64,000 nucleotides of DNA from Halostagnicola sp. A56 (lineage in GTDB: Archaea > Halobacteriota > Halobacteria > Halobacteriales > Natrialbaceae). Below, in pieces: positions 49,972-58,594 of the stretch. Position 1 is the stretch's first letter. Every line of letters starts with the position of its first letter. Location of the stretch: positions 248,001 through 312,000 of the forward strand of contig NZ_JMIP02000017.1 of assembly GCF_000691505.1 (NCBI RefSeq), given 5' to 3'. The position numbers and the translations under genes are program-made. Below the pieces are notes generated by a model that saw only the letters and a list, made by a program, of their open reading frames with translations, made no database searches and was not told the DNA's origin.

Positions 49972-52291
49972 GACTTACCTCCCCCGCGGCGAACTCGAAC
50001 TGAGAGACGACCGCCTCGGCGAGTTCCTCGTCGATGTCGCCGTCCTCGAGAAGGACGGCGATCTCTTCGAACAGCGCCTCGGTTTCGGCGAGGTCCGCGT
50101 CGCCGCCGGTGCTTGCCTCCCTGAGAATGCGATCCAGTTCGCCGCGGGGCTGCTCGAGCAGCGCCTCGAGCGCGTTCGATTCGCCGTAGATTTTCGCTTC
50201 GCGACTCGTCACGTCGACATCCTCGAACGAACAGGTGGAGGCCTGCTCGAGGAACTGCAGGTATCGCGATTGCTCGTGGGTCCGGCGGAGTCCGCCCGAG
50301 CCGCGTTCGTACGAACAGCAGTACAGCCGCTCGGTGGCCGCGCGGGTGCCGACCGCCAGCCGTCGCCGGGCACGCTGGGCGTGATACGTCTCGAAGGGGT
50401 CCGAAACTGACTCGCCGTCGGTTATCGGTTCGAAAGTCCGCTCGAGTACCGCCGGAGCCGGATCGGTCACAGCCGGATAGTGGGCCATCGTCCGGAGCCA
50501 GGCCGTCGGAAACAGGTTCGTAAGCGAGGGGTCGCCGGGGTAGTTTCGCTCGATCAAATCGAGCACGAAGACGACGGCGTGTGGGTCGTACGCCAGGTCG
50601 TCGATCGCACAGACCGTCACCCCGCCTGTCGGCGTCCGAGCGTCGACCGTGTGGACGTGTGGCGCGTCGTACCTGATGGTCCGCTCGAGCATGCGACGGA
50701 CACCCGCCCAGTCGGGGCCGACGAGGTCGGTCGTCTCGACGAAGCGGGCGATCTCGCGCACGCGACGAACGCCGGCGAACTGCTCTCTGGCGTCGACCCA
50801 CTCCTCGCGAGCAATTCGACCTTTCAGGTCCGTCCGGGTGAGCCAGCGTTCGATCGAGCGCGCGACGCTCGGCCCGTCACACGCCTCGAGGAGTTCGGTG
50901 GAAAAATCGTCGACTCGAGCCGCGAGACGATCGTACGCGACGACTTTCGAGTCGTTCGCTCGAGTGTCGCGTGCTCGAGCCGCGTCAGGACCGCGACGAG
51001 CGTCGGCAAGCGCCCCCGATTCGCGGGCTGACTGGAGGGTAACGAACGCGTAGAGTTCGTTGACCGCCGGGTCCTCCGCGAGCGAGGGGACGCCGAGAGT
51101 GGCAGTCGGGACGGATGCCTCTCGGAGACGCGTCCGCGTTTCGGGCACCCGTTCGACGCGAGGGACGGCGACCGCCACGTCATCGTATCGAACGTCGTCG
51201 CGACGGTCGAGGAGGGACTGAATCTCCGTCGCGACCGCGTCGATCTGCTCGCGGCGCGTTCGGGTCCGAATACGTCGCGCGGTGTCAGGTTTGGTGTCGG
51301 TAGCAGCCGAATCCGCAGTTCGTCCGGTCGCGAGAAACTCAGTGATCCGTCGGTGCGGGGGCGACGCGTCAGTCGGACGATCCAGATCGGCGTCGAACGG
51401 GGCCTCCTCGACGGATTCGATCGCCAGGCCGTCCGCGATATCGGCGAGCGAGCCGGGTTCGACGCGGGTTCGCTCGGTGCTCGCGTGGGGTTCGCCCAGA
51501 CAGACCAGCGTCGCGTCCTCCGAGAGCGCCGCGAGATACTGCCGGTCGAGACGGCGAAACTCCTCAAACTCGAGGGCCAGCACCGCGTCGAAGGAGGCGG
51601 TGACGCGGGTCCGGACGCCGTCTTCGTCGGCCTCGAGCAGATCGACGGCTCGCGGAACGACATCGGCTCGTTCGACGTACCCTCGATCCGCGAGTTCCTC
51701 GTGAAACCTGTCGTTCATCGCGTAGAGGAACTCGAGACAGTCGTGGAGCTCCCCGGGCTGGAGAGCTGTCTCGGAGGAAGGGGCGTCAGTACCGTCCTCA
51801 GCGAGCGAGAGTCGCTGTCTTGTCGCCTCGAGCAGCAGCTGACCCACATCGCGGGCAAAGCTCTCGTGGTCGGCCGCCCGCTCGAGGTAGGGCGGAATAT
51901 CCCGACTCGCGCCGTCGATCACCAGCGAGATGAGTTCGATCCGTTCTTCGTACTCGAGGCGATCGAGCGTCGGGTCGTACTCCTCGAGCACTTTCGAGGC
52001 GTGTTCGGGCAGGGACTCGAGACGCGGCGAGTGAGGGCCGGCGGTCGTCGCGTTCTCGTCCGAGGCCGTCGAGTTCCTATCCGGGGCGGGGCTGCCAGTC
52101 GCGCTCTCGCCCGAAAGCGCCTCGCGAACGCGCTCGAGTCCGGCGGGGTGGCGCTTGACGACGAGGACGTTTTCCGCGCCGTACTCCGCACAGAGCGCGC
52201 CGTATTCGGCGGCGACGATCTCGAGAATGTCGCTTCGAAGCGTCGGCAGGACTTTGAGCGTCCCCTCGAGGCGGTGGGCGGTTCCGGTCAT
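49964..52291 (-). CDS. AddB-like helicase-fold subunit lacking a Walker A motif
   Basis: A 775-residue acidic protein, first of the three-gene operon. The N-terminal strand GAENVLVVKRHPAGLERVRE sits where a P-loop strand would be but has no GxxxxGK(T/S). Later segments look like an SF1 helicase core: FDAVLALEFEEFRRLDRQYL with ALSEDATLVCLGEPHASTER (motif II/III-like), RREQIDAVATEIQSLLDRRD with YDDVAVAVPRVERVPETRTR (domain 2 re-entry, as in AddB and RecC), and VTVCAIDDLAYDPHAVVFVL (motif V-like). No nuclease domain follows; that is supplied by the next gene. The likely role is DNA binding or Chi-like sequence recognition within the complex. No family name is recognised with certainty. Confidence 0.65.
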   Translation of the reverse strand: MTGTAHRLEGTLKVLPTLRSDILEIVAAEYGALCAEYGAENVLVVKRHPAGLERVREALSGESATGSPAPDRNSTASDENATTAGPHSPRLESLPEHASKVLEEYDPTLDRLEYEERIELISLVIDGASRDIPPYLERAADHESFARDVGQLLLEATRQRLSLAEDGTDAPSSETALQPGELHDCLEFLYAMNDRFHEELADRGYVERADVVPRAVDLLEADEDGVRTRVTASFDAVLALEFEEFRRLDRQYLAALSEDATLVCLGEPHASTERTRVEPGSLADIADGLAIESVEEAPFDADLDRPTDASPPHRRITEFLATGRTADSAATDTKPDTARRIRTRTRREQIDAVATEIQSLLDRRDDVRYDDVAVAVPRVERVPETRTRLREASVPTATLGVPSLAEDPAVNELYAFVTLQSARESGALADARRGPDAARARDTRANDSKVVAYDRLAARVDDFSTELLEACDGPSVARSIERWLTRTDLKGRIAREEWVDAREQFAGVRRVREIARFVETTDLVGPDWAGVRRMLERTIRYDAPHVHTVDARTPTGGVTVCAIDDLAYDPHAVVFVLDLIERNYPGDPSLTNLFPTAWLRTMAHYPAVTDPAPAVLERTFEPITDGESVSDPFETYHAQRARRRLAVGTRAATERLYCCSYERGSGGLRRTHEQSRYLQFLEQASTCSFEDVDVTSREAKIYGESNALEALLEQPRGELDRILREASTGGDADLAETEALFEEIAVLLEDGDIDEELAEAVVSQFEFAAGEVSRE

Positions 52292-52496
52292 CGATTCGTA
52301 CAGTCTCGACTATGTGGCCGTCTCGTACTTAAACACACGTACGCGAGACTATCGGCCGGTCGGACGCTGGGACTCCCGACAGCGTCGGGTCGATCGGACG
52401 CTAGGACTCACCGACAGCGTCGCCGTTTGCGCGCTGCCAGTAGCGGCGTCCGAACGCCGACGGTTCGGCGGCGGATCGATCCGCCTCCGACACACA

Positions 52497-52505
52497 TTAT
52501 AGTGT
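52497..52505 (+). promoter_or_regulatory. TATA-like box of the CBS-protein gene
   Basis: attatagtg lies about 25 bases before the ATG at 52525, implying a leaderless or nearly leaderless transcript. Confidence 0.5.
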
Positions 52506-52524
52506 TCACGCATAACACGCCTGT

Positions 52525-52938
52525 ATGGACGATATTTTCGTCGCGAGACTGATGTCCACGACGCTGCACACCGTCAGTCCCGACACGCTGGTCGAGCAGG
52601 CCGGACAGGAGATGCTCGAGAACGAGATCGGCTCGGTCGTCGTCGTCGACGACCAGAACCAACTCGAGGGGATTCTCACCTCCACGGACTTCATCACCAT
52701 CGTCGCCGAGAGCTACCCGAAAGCCGAAACGTCGGTCTCGCGGTACATGACGACGGACGTCATCACGGCCTCTGCCCAGGACAGCATTCGGGAAGTCGCA
52801 GACGTCATGGTCGAACACGGCTTCCACCACGTCCCAGTCGTCAACGACGACGAGGGCGTCATTGGGATTATCACGTCCTCCGACCTCGCGGCGTACCTCT
52901 CGAACGTCGAGACCCCCAGTCCCGGCGAAGCAGCTTAA
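52525..52938 (+). CDS. Tandem CBS-domain protein
   Basis: A 137-residue protein made of one CBS pair. CBS1 is RLMSTTLHTVSPDTLVEQAG, NEIGSVVVVDDQNQLEGILT, STDFITIV. CBS2 is RYMTTDVITASAQDSIREVA, HHVPVVNDDEGVIGIITSSD, LAAYL. Such stand-alone pairs bind adenine nucleotides and act as regulatory modules. No effector domain is attached. It is divergent from the AddAB-like operon. Confidence 0.92.
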   Translation: MDDIFVARLMSTTLHTVSPDTLVEQAGQEMLENEIGSVVVVDDQNQLEGILTSTDFITIVAESYPKAETSVSRYMTTDVITASAQDSIREVADVMVEHGFHHVPVVNDDEGVIGIITSSDLAAYLSNVETPSPGEAA

Positions 52939-53064
52939 ACACGGGGACGAGACTCGAGATCCAGAGGGACGGCAACCGCCATTCTCGATTTGTGACGACG
53001 CTGTAGCGCTGGCTTCGTCCGGGGCTTACCGCCTCGAGTAACGTGGGAAGATTTATCATGGACG

Positions 53065-53079
53065 GTGGTAAGGTACCAC
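53065..53079. promoter_or_regulatory. Palindrome GTGGTA-agg-TACCAC between TATA and start
   Basis: A perfect 6-bp inverted repeat with a 3-base spacer lies between a TATA-like atttat (53051-53056) and the ATG at 53086. It would straddle the region just upstream of the transcription start, a typical position for a repressor site. Confidence 0.4.
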
Positions 53080-53085
53080 ACGACC

Positions 53086-53241
53086 ATGGATCTCTATCCA
53101 GGGGTAACCAAGATATCGGGCGTCTGTGGGAACTGCGGCGACGACCTCATGATGGTTCTGTCGCCGTATGCCGGAATAGTCGAAAACGGCACTAACGAGT
53201 GCAACAAGTGTGAGACGACGGATTTCCAGCGCACGCTATAA
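53086..53241 (+). CDS. Small zinc-ribbon protein (51 aa)
   Basis: A 51-residue frame, MDLYPGVTKISGVCGNCGDD, with C14-x2-C17 and C39-x2-C42 (NGTNECNKCETTDF), 21 residues apart: a treble-clef or zinc-ribbon pattern for one zinc ion. The TATA-like atttat at 53051 supports a leaderless or short-leader start. It is too small for an enzyme; DNA, RNA or protein binding is likely. Short CPxCG-type zinc-finger proteins are common in haloarchaea, although this one has CGNC rather than CPxCG. Confidence 0.72.
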   Translation: MDLYPGVTKISGVCGNCGDDLMMVLSPYAGIVENGTNECNKCETTDFQRTL

Positions 53242-53340
53242 CGAGAATCGACCCTCCGTCTGCTGTTGTGTGAGAGCCATCCGGCGATTGTCCGTGTCTA
53301 ATCCGATGCAGTCACGCAGTTGGCGCAGTTACGCAGTCCC

Positions 53341-53751
53341 TTACGAAGCGAAATCCGCTCGTGAGGCATACCGACCGCGCTGGTACACGTAGAGCAGTGC
53401 CGAGAGTGGGGGACCGCAAAGGATCGCGAGCACACCGATCGGCGGTACCAGGAGAAACGAAAGCGGTGCAATGAGCGCGTAGGACCACGCGAGCGGGACG
53501 CCCGTCCCGTACTGGGCGAGCGTTCGACTATCCAGTTCGTATAAGATCCCGAGCGAGACAGTCATGAGCGCACCGATGACGAGTATCGTCCCATCCGTCG
53601 ACAAAGCGACGAGATCCGATGTGCCAAAGCTGAGTGCGGGAACCGCTCCCCAGAACGCCCCGAGCGCCAAGATGGAGCGTCGGTAACCGATTTTCTCGGG
53701 CGGCGACCGTGCAGTATCTGTCGCGATATCGGACTGTTCGTCTGTCACCAC
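53341..53751 (-). CDS. Four-helix membrane protein of unknown function
   Basis: A 136-residue protein starting at GTG 53751 (MVTDEQSDIATDTARSPPEK) with an acidic N-terminal tail. Hydrophobic segments lie at about residues 26-46 (SILALGAFWGAVPALSFG), 52-72 (GTILVIGALMTVSLGILYEL), 84-104 (VPLAWSYALIAPLSFLLVPP) and 105-125 (GVLAILCGPPLSALLYVYQR). No motif points to transport or catalysis. It stands alone. Confidence 0.7.
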   Translation of the reverse strand: MVTDEQSDIATDTARSPPEKIGYRRSILALGAFWGAVPALSFGTSDLVALSTDGTILVIGALMTVSLGILYELDSRTLAQYGTGVPLAWSYALIAPLSFLLVPPIGVLAILCGPPLSALLYVYQRGRYASRADFAS

Positions 53752-53875
53752 AAGAAGGTTTCTGGCCAGTGAGTTGTGCGGGGTTACCGATGGCAGCGAC
53801 CGGCTCCCGACTAACGTCCCATCTCCGACGGTGTCGCGGAACTCGTAGAATAACTCGAGCGCAACCGATCCGGGC

Positions 53876-54283
53876 CTATTCGGTGGCGGTGAGTCCTACC
53901 CGATTCCCTTCGGAGTCGGTGATGACCGCGAAGTGACTCTCCATCTCCGGAATCGACTCCTTCGGAAGGACCGTCTCACCGCCGCTCGAGTCGACTCGAG
54001 CGAGGACATCGTCCAGATCGTCCTCGACGGTCAGGTAGACGAGCGGCCCGCCGTCGTTCGGTTCGTAGGCGATCGACTCACCGCTCTCGCCGGTATACTC
54101 GCCGCTCTCGACGATCATCCCACCGACTTCGCCGTCCTCGACGTGAAACATACCCGCCCGTTCGCCGGGTTCGCCAGCCGGCGAGTGGACGTCGATTTCG
54201 CGCTCGAGGACGGTCGCGTAAAAGTCGACCGCCCTGTCGAAGTCGGTACTCGGAATCTCGAACCAGTTGATAACGTGTGCCAT
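53876..54283 (-). CDS. VOC-superfamily (glyoxalase-like) protein
   Basis: A 135-residue protein with two beta-alpha-beta-beta-beta halves: INWFEIPSTDFDRAVDFYAT, VLEREIDV, then LVYLTVEDDLDDVLARVDSS, GGETVLPKESIP, FAVITDSEGNRVGLTATE. The second half has the D-S-E-G-N-x-V-G-L ending of metal-binding VOC proteins. Members can be lyases, dioxygenases or binding proteins; the substrate is unknown. Confidence 0.88.
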   Translation of the reverse strand: MAHVINWFEIPSTDFDRAVDFYATVLEREIDVHSPAGEPGERAGMFHVEDGEVGGMIVESGEYTGESGESIAYEPNDGGPLVYLTVEDDLDDVLARVDSSGGETVLPKESIPEMESHFAVITDSEGNRVGLTATE

Positions 54284-54470
54284 AGTGTGTTTCTCCCGTC
54301 AGATTCCACGCGTTCGAATCGGATATAGGACCGACACTGCAGTCGAAAGGTCGTCGAACGCTCTCTCTCTCTCTATCGAGCCGTCGTCCACCGACCGCGT
54401 TCGTCGACGGTGAATCGGAAACGGAAACCGAGCCCTCGAGGATACACCCTTCTAACTCGTCGCCTCACCT

Positions 54471-54833
54471 ATGGCACAGAGACCAGCGTGTACCGGCGAA
54501 TCGCTTCAGAACGAACTCCGACGGCACCTCGAGCGATGCAACCGGAGGGGCGACACCGAGCGCATCGCCCAGGAACTCGCGCGCAAACACAGCGTCGGCT
54601 ATCAGGTCGTCGGGATTCACCGTCGCGGGAACGAGGTATTACTCCACGAGCGGCGCACATCGGCCTCGGGAAACGAACTCACTGTCCACGCGGTCGCCGT
54701 CGACGGTCGCCTCCCTAAAATCGGCACCGTCTGGACCGGCCGGAATCTCGAGGATTGGCTCTCCCACCATCAGTACTATCTGGAATGGGTCCATCCGGAT
54801 CTCGAGGTGGATGGAGAGTCGTCGGGAATTTGA
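54471..54833 (+). CDS. Conserved haloarchaeal hypothetical protein (120 aa)
   Basis: A 120-residue soluble protein. It begins MAQRPACTGESLQNELRRHL; the middle has a beta region (YQVVGIHRRGNEVLLHERRT, NELTVHAVAVDGRLPKIGTV) and the end is YLEWVHPDLEVDGESSGI. It is a single domain with no Cys cluster. It lies just beyond the 3' end of tRNA-Ala on the opposite strand. The function is unknown. Confidence 0.72.
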   Translation: MAQRPACTGESLQNELRRHLERCNRRGDTERIAQELARKHSVGYQVVGIHRRGNEVLLHERRTSASGNELTVHAVAVDGRLPKIGTVWTGRNLEDWLSHHQYYLEWVHPDLEVDGESSGI

Positions 54834-54949
54834 ACCCAAACCAGACGTTCCAGTTCGCTTCGCTTGCGGGCTGCGACTGGTAGGGCTTCGAATCCCAACT
54901 TCAGCAGACGATTCACACCGCTCGCGAACTTGGTCGCGGCGCAGAATAG

Positions 54950-55021
54950 TGGACTCGCTGGGATTTGAACCCAGGGCCTCTTCCTTGCGAAGGAAGCGAT
55001 CTACCACTGATCTACGAGCCC
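54950..55021 (-). tRNA. tRNA-Ala (anticodon CGC)
   Basis: A 72-base cloverleaf on the minus strand. The acceptor stem is GGGCTCG/CGAGTCC with the G3-U70 wobble pair that identifies alanine tRNA. The anticodon arm is CTTCC-TTCGCAA-GGAAG and the T arm is CTGGG-TTCAAAT-CCCAG, with discriminator A. CCA is not encoded. There is no intron. Confidence 0.95.
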
Positions 55022-55086
55022 TCGAGCACACCTAACTCCGGTTTCTATTTGAGGCTTGTGTTTTGAAGACGGTCGCGAGTCCGCGA

Positions 55087-55722
55087 CTACAGCGACGATC
55101 GGTCGCGCTGGGTCGACGATTCGACGTGGAGGACTCGAGCGCGCCCTGTGAGCAATCCGAGCAAGAGCCCGGTGAAGTGTGCGACCAGCGCGACGCCCGG
55201 CGCGAACGTCGTGAGCGTGACGACGGCGGCGACCACGAAGAAGACGGCGTAGGTCACCCAGTCGGGAACGTCGATCACCGACGCGACGCCGCTCGAGAGT
55301 CGGTTGCCGGCCAGGAGATAGCCAAGCAGTGCGAACACGGCACCGCTCGCGCCGAGCACGCCCGGAGCCGTCCCGCCCGAGCCCAGAACCGACGCGAACC
55401 CCGACAGGACCAAGACCTGTGAGACGCCGGCGATGGCACCCGTAAGCAGGAAGAAGGCGTGAAATCGCAGGCGACTCGTCGCTCGAGCGACCGGCCAACC
55501 GAACAGGACAAGCGCGATCGAGTTCGAGAGCAGGTGGCCGACGCCGTCGTGGGCGTAGACGCTGGTGATGATCGTCCACGGATCGTTCGACAGCGGCGCG
55601 GCGAGGACGAACAGGCCGCCCATTAGACCGAGAATCGAGGTCAGAAACTGCGCGACGAAAACGAGTACGAAGACGACGAGTAACTCGAGGATCGGACTCT
55701 CGGTTCCCGAGTGAGTCGACAT
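55087..55722 (-). CDS. Rhomboid-family intramembrane serine protease
   Basis: A 211-residue polytopic protein with about six helices. The catalytic serine is in LGASGAVFALLGYLL and the catalytic histidine in GVALVAHFTGLLLGLLTG, as in rhomboids. The first loop has TSVYAHDGVGHLLSNSIALV, matching the family's H..HLxxN motif. The start at 55722 (MSTHSGTESPILELLVV) is used; the upstream in-frame Met would add a basic stretch. It cleaves membrane proteins within the bilayer; substrates are unknown. Confidence 0.92.
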   Translation of the reverse strand: MSTHSGTESPILELLVVFVLVFVAQFLTSILGLMGGLFVLAAPLSNDPWTIITSVYAHDGVGHLLSNSIALVLFGWPVARATSRLRFHAFFLLTGAIAGVSQVLVLSGFASVLGSGGTAPGVLGASGAVFALLGYLLAGNRLSSGVASVIDVPDWVTYAVFFVVAAVVTLTTFAPGVALVAHFTGLLLGLLTGRARVLHVESSTQRDRSSL

Positions 55723-55806
55723 ACCTGTACTCCGGCGGCGAAATACAAAAGTGTGCACTCCGAACGTGCGACGGCGGTGAAAAACGCGTCCCGAATCGAT
55801 TCCGAG

Positions 55807-56115
55807 TTAGTCTTCGAGGACGATTTCGATCGAAACGTCGTTTGGCACCTGAATGCGCATGAGCTGACGGAGTGCGCGTTCGTCGGCGTCCAGGTCGATC
55901 AGGCGCTTGTGGACGCGCATCTCCCAGTGCTCCCACGTCGCGGTCCCCTCGCCGTCGGGGGACTTCCGAGTCGGGATCTCGAGGGTCTTCGTCGGCAGTG
56001 GAATCGGTCCACTGAGGTTGACGCCGGTGTTGTTCGCAATCTCGCGGACATCGTCACAGATGTCGTCTAGGTCTTCTGGACTCGTGCCCGCGAGTCGAAC
56101 GCGTGCCTGTTGCAT
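55807..56115 (-). CDS. rps10: 30S ribosomal protein S10 (uS10)
   Basis: A 102-residue ribosomal protein. [40 protein letters not shown] and [20 protein letters not shown] match archaeal uS10 across its length. It lies five bases after EF-1alpha on the same strand, the conserved archaeal tuf-rps10 pair. Confidence 0.97.
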   Translation of the reverse strand: MQQARVRLAGTSPEDLDDICDDVREIANNTGVNLSGPIPLPTKTLEIPTRKSPDGEGTATWEHWEMRVHKRLIDLDADERALRQLMRIQVPNDVSIEIVLED

Positions 56116-56120
56116 CTATG

Positions 56121-57389
56121 TTACTTCTCGTTGACCTCGAGAACCTTTCCTGCCGCGATGGTCTGACCCATGTCGCGGATGGCGAAGCTCCCGAGTTCTG
56201 GGATCTCGCTCGATGGCTCGATGCTGAGTGGCTTCTGTGGTCGGATGGTGACCACTGCAGCGTCACCCGACTGGATGAAGTCGGGGTTCTCCTCGGCGAC
56301 CTCGCCGGAGGACGAGTCGATTTTCTTGTCGATGGATTCGATCGTACACGCGACCTGTGCGGTGTGTGCGTGGAAGACCGGGGTGTATCCCGCCGTGATC
56401 ACGGAGGGGTGCTGCATAACGACGACCTGTGCCTGGAACGTCTCGGCGACGCTCGGTGGGTCGTCGGCCGGACCACAGACGTCACCGCGGCGGATGTCGT
56501 CCTTGCCGAGGCCGCGGACGTTGAATCCGACGTTGTCACCGGGCTCGGCTTTTGGCACCTCTTCGTGGTGCATCTCGATCGTCTTGACTTCGCCGCCCAC
56601 GTCGCTGGGCTGGAAGGAGACGTTGTCGCCGATGTTCATGACACCCGTCTCGATACGTCCGACTGGGACGGTACCGATACCGGAGATGGTGTAAACGTCC
56701 TGGATCGGGAGTCGAAGCGGCGCGTCCGTCGGCGGCTCGGACTCCGGCAGGTCGTTGAGCGTCTCGAGAAGCGAACGGCCGTCGTACCACGGCGTGTTGT
56801 CCGAGGTCTCGGCGATGTTGTCGCCCTCGAAGGCCGAGATCGGGATGAACGAGTCGTCGTCGACCTGGAAGTTGACCTGATCGAGGAGTTTGTTGACTTC
56901 CTCGACCACGTCGTTGTAGTCGTCTTCGGAGTAGTCGACGATGTCCATCTTGTTGACACCGACGATCAGTTTCTCGATACCGAGCGTCCGCGAGAGGAAG
57001 ACGTGCTCCTGAGTCTGTGGAGCGACGCCGTCGTCTGCTGCGACGACGAGGACCGCGTGGTCCGCCTGAGACGCGCCGGTAATCATGTTCTTGACGAAGT
57101 CCCGGTGGCCAGGGGTATCGACGATCGTGAAGTAGTACTGATCGGTGTCGAACTCCTGGTGGGCGATGTCGATGGTGACACCACGCTCTCGCTCTTCGGC
57201 GAGGTTGTCCATGACGTAGGCGAACTCGAATCCGCCCTTGCCCTTCTCTTCGGCTTCTTCGCGGTGCTGTTCGATGACGTGCTCGGGTACGCTCCCCGTC
57301 TCGTAGAGGAGTCGTCCCACGAGCGTGCTCTTCCCGTGGTCAACGTGGCCGATGATGGCCAAGTTCTGGTGCGGTTTGTCTTCGCTCAT
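56121..57389 (-). CDS. tuf: Translation elongation factor EF-1alpha
   Basis: A 422-residue GTPase that brings aminoacyl-tRNA to the ribosome. G motifs: [20 protein letters not shown] (G1), [12 protein letters not shown] (switch I), [20 protein letters not shown] (G3), [12 protein letters not shown] (G4). Domains 2 and 3 follow ([20 protein letters not shown]). The TATA box GATATAAG on the minus strand at about 57411-57418 is roughly 25 bases before the ATG, so the mRNA is leaderless or has a very short leader. It is cotranscribed with rps10. Confidence 0.98.
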   Translation of the reverse strand: MSEDKPHQNLAIIGHVDHGKSTLVGRLLYETGSVPEHVIEQHREEAEEKGKGGFEFAYVMDNLAEERERGVTIDIAHQEFDTDQYYFTIVDTPGHRDFVKNMITGASQADHAVLVVAADDGVAPQTQEHVFLSRTLGIEKLIVGVNKMDIVDYSEDDYNDVVEEVNKLLDQVNFQVDDDSFIPISAFEGDNIAETSDNTPWYDGRSLLETLNDLPESEPPTDAPLRLPIQDVYTISGIGTVPVGRIETGVMNIGDNVSFQPSDVGGEVKTIEMHHEEVPKAEPGDNVGFNVRGLGKDDIRRGDVCGPADDPPSVAETFQAQVVVMQHPSVITAGYTPVFHAHTAQVACTIESIDKKIDSSSGEVAEENPDFIQSGDAAVVTIRPQKPLSIEPSSEIPELGSFAIRDMGQTIAAGKVLEVNEK

Positions 57390-57410
57390 TGTTGTAGCTC
57401 ACGCGCAAGG

Positions 57411-57418
57411 CGCTTATA
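57411..57418 (-). promoter_or_regulatory. TATA box of the EF-1alpha/S10 operon
   Basis: The minus-strand sequence gatataag lies about 25 bases upstream of the ATG at 57389, at the position expected for a TATA element of a highly expressed leaderless gene. Confidence 0.6.
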
Positions 57419-57499
57419 TCGGTCTCTTTTGGCAGTAGCGGTTAAAACCATTTCGAAAGCGTATTCGAACGACCCCCGCTCCGTCTGCCGGTTTGTGCT

Positions 57500-57515
57500 A
57501 CGTTCACACGAACGT
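57500..57515. repeat. Hairpin ACGTTC-acac-GAACGT downstream of hom
   Basis: A perfect 6-bp stem in the 258-base gap between EF-1alpha and hom. It could help end hom transcription or be a factor-binding site of the EF-1alpha promoter region. It is about 110 bases upstream of the EF-1alpha start. Confidence 0.3.
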
Positions 57516-57647
57516 GGGTGTCGAATAAATCACATCGAACCACCGTCACCAAATGGCCGTCGACGGTCGCTTTGCACCCGACGTGTTCAGTTCGAAAACG
57601 AGAGGAGTACCGCTCGGTGACGAAAAAACGCCGGTCGGTAACGCTAA

Positions 57648-58594
57648 TTACAGTTCGGGCAGCCGGCCGACGTCCGAGAGCACGGCTGTCGCCGTTTCTG
57701 GGCCACCCGCACCCCGACCGCTCGAGGCGAGCGAGCCCGCGTGGCGCGTCTCGATCTCGACAATGTTCTGCGTGCCGGTGACGGCGAGCGCGCCGTGTTC
57801 GGGCACGAGCCGTGGCCCGACGCGGACGCCCTCACGGGAGGCTTCGCCGATCAGCCGGATGGTTCGGCCGTCCTCCGCGGCGAGTTCCAGCGCGCTGCCA
57901 GGGATGTTCTGGATCCCGTCGACATCGGCGTCCTCGAGCGAGAAGCCGCCGTCGTTCAGGACGTTCGCGAGGATGACGAACTTCAGCGCCGCGTCGGTGC
58001 CGTCGACGTCGAATGTCGGGTCGGCTTCGGCGACGCCGAGATCCTGGGCTTCGGTCAGGACGTGTTCGTAGTCGAGTCCCTCCGCGGCCATCCGAGTGAG
58101 GATGAAGTTCGCGGTGCCGTTGAGGACGCCGCGGACGGCGGTGACCGCGTCGGGCGTGCAGTCCTCGATCGTCGAGAGGACCGGGATCGCGCCGCCGACG
58201 GTGGCTTCGAACCGGATCGATCCCGCACTGTCCGCGGCGAGGGCCCGAATCTCTTCGTAGCGTTCGGCGACCGGACCTTTGTTCGCGAGGACGACGTGTC
58301 GGTCGGCCTCGAGTGCGCGTTTCGCGTGGGTGAATCCGGGTTCCGCGTCGCGAGGGTCGTCGGGGTCGCTTCGACGAGCACGTCGTAGTCGGCGTCGAAC
58401 GCGGCGTCCGGGTCGCGGTCGCCGACGGGATCGTCCCCGGCCTTGCGCTCGAGGACGGCCTCGACGTCGATACCCGTCGGGTCGACGGTCGCAGAACTCG
58501 AGTCGGCGAGCGCGACGACCTCGTGGCCGTACTCGCTCGCGAGGTTCACGACGGAGGTGCCGACGGAGCCGGCACCCAACACGGCGAGTCGCAT
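57648..58594 (-). CDS. hom: Homoserine dehydrogenase (frameshifted)
   Basis: The enzyme reduces aspartate semialdehyde to homoserine, feeding threonine and methionine. The 5' part is MRLAVLGAGSVGTSVVNLAS with the NAD(P)-binding loop, up to DYDVLVEATPTTL. The 3' part, in another frame, is DAEPGFTHAKRALEADRHVV, LANKGPVAERYEEI, RFEATVGGAIPVLSTIEDC, VLNGTANFILTRMAAEGLDY and EADPTFDVDGTDAALKFVIL. One G is missing near 58350-58352 (coding strand ctcg-cgac, expected ctcggcgac). Restoring it gives a typical 315-residue enzyme. The ATG overlaps the stop of the ACT gene by one base (TGATG), the usual haloarchaeal pair. Confidence 0.92.

Noticed and set aside
54360-54376. CT-dinucleotide run upstream of the 54471 gene
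   Set aside because: Only about six units of ctctct; too short to call a functional microsatellite.
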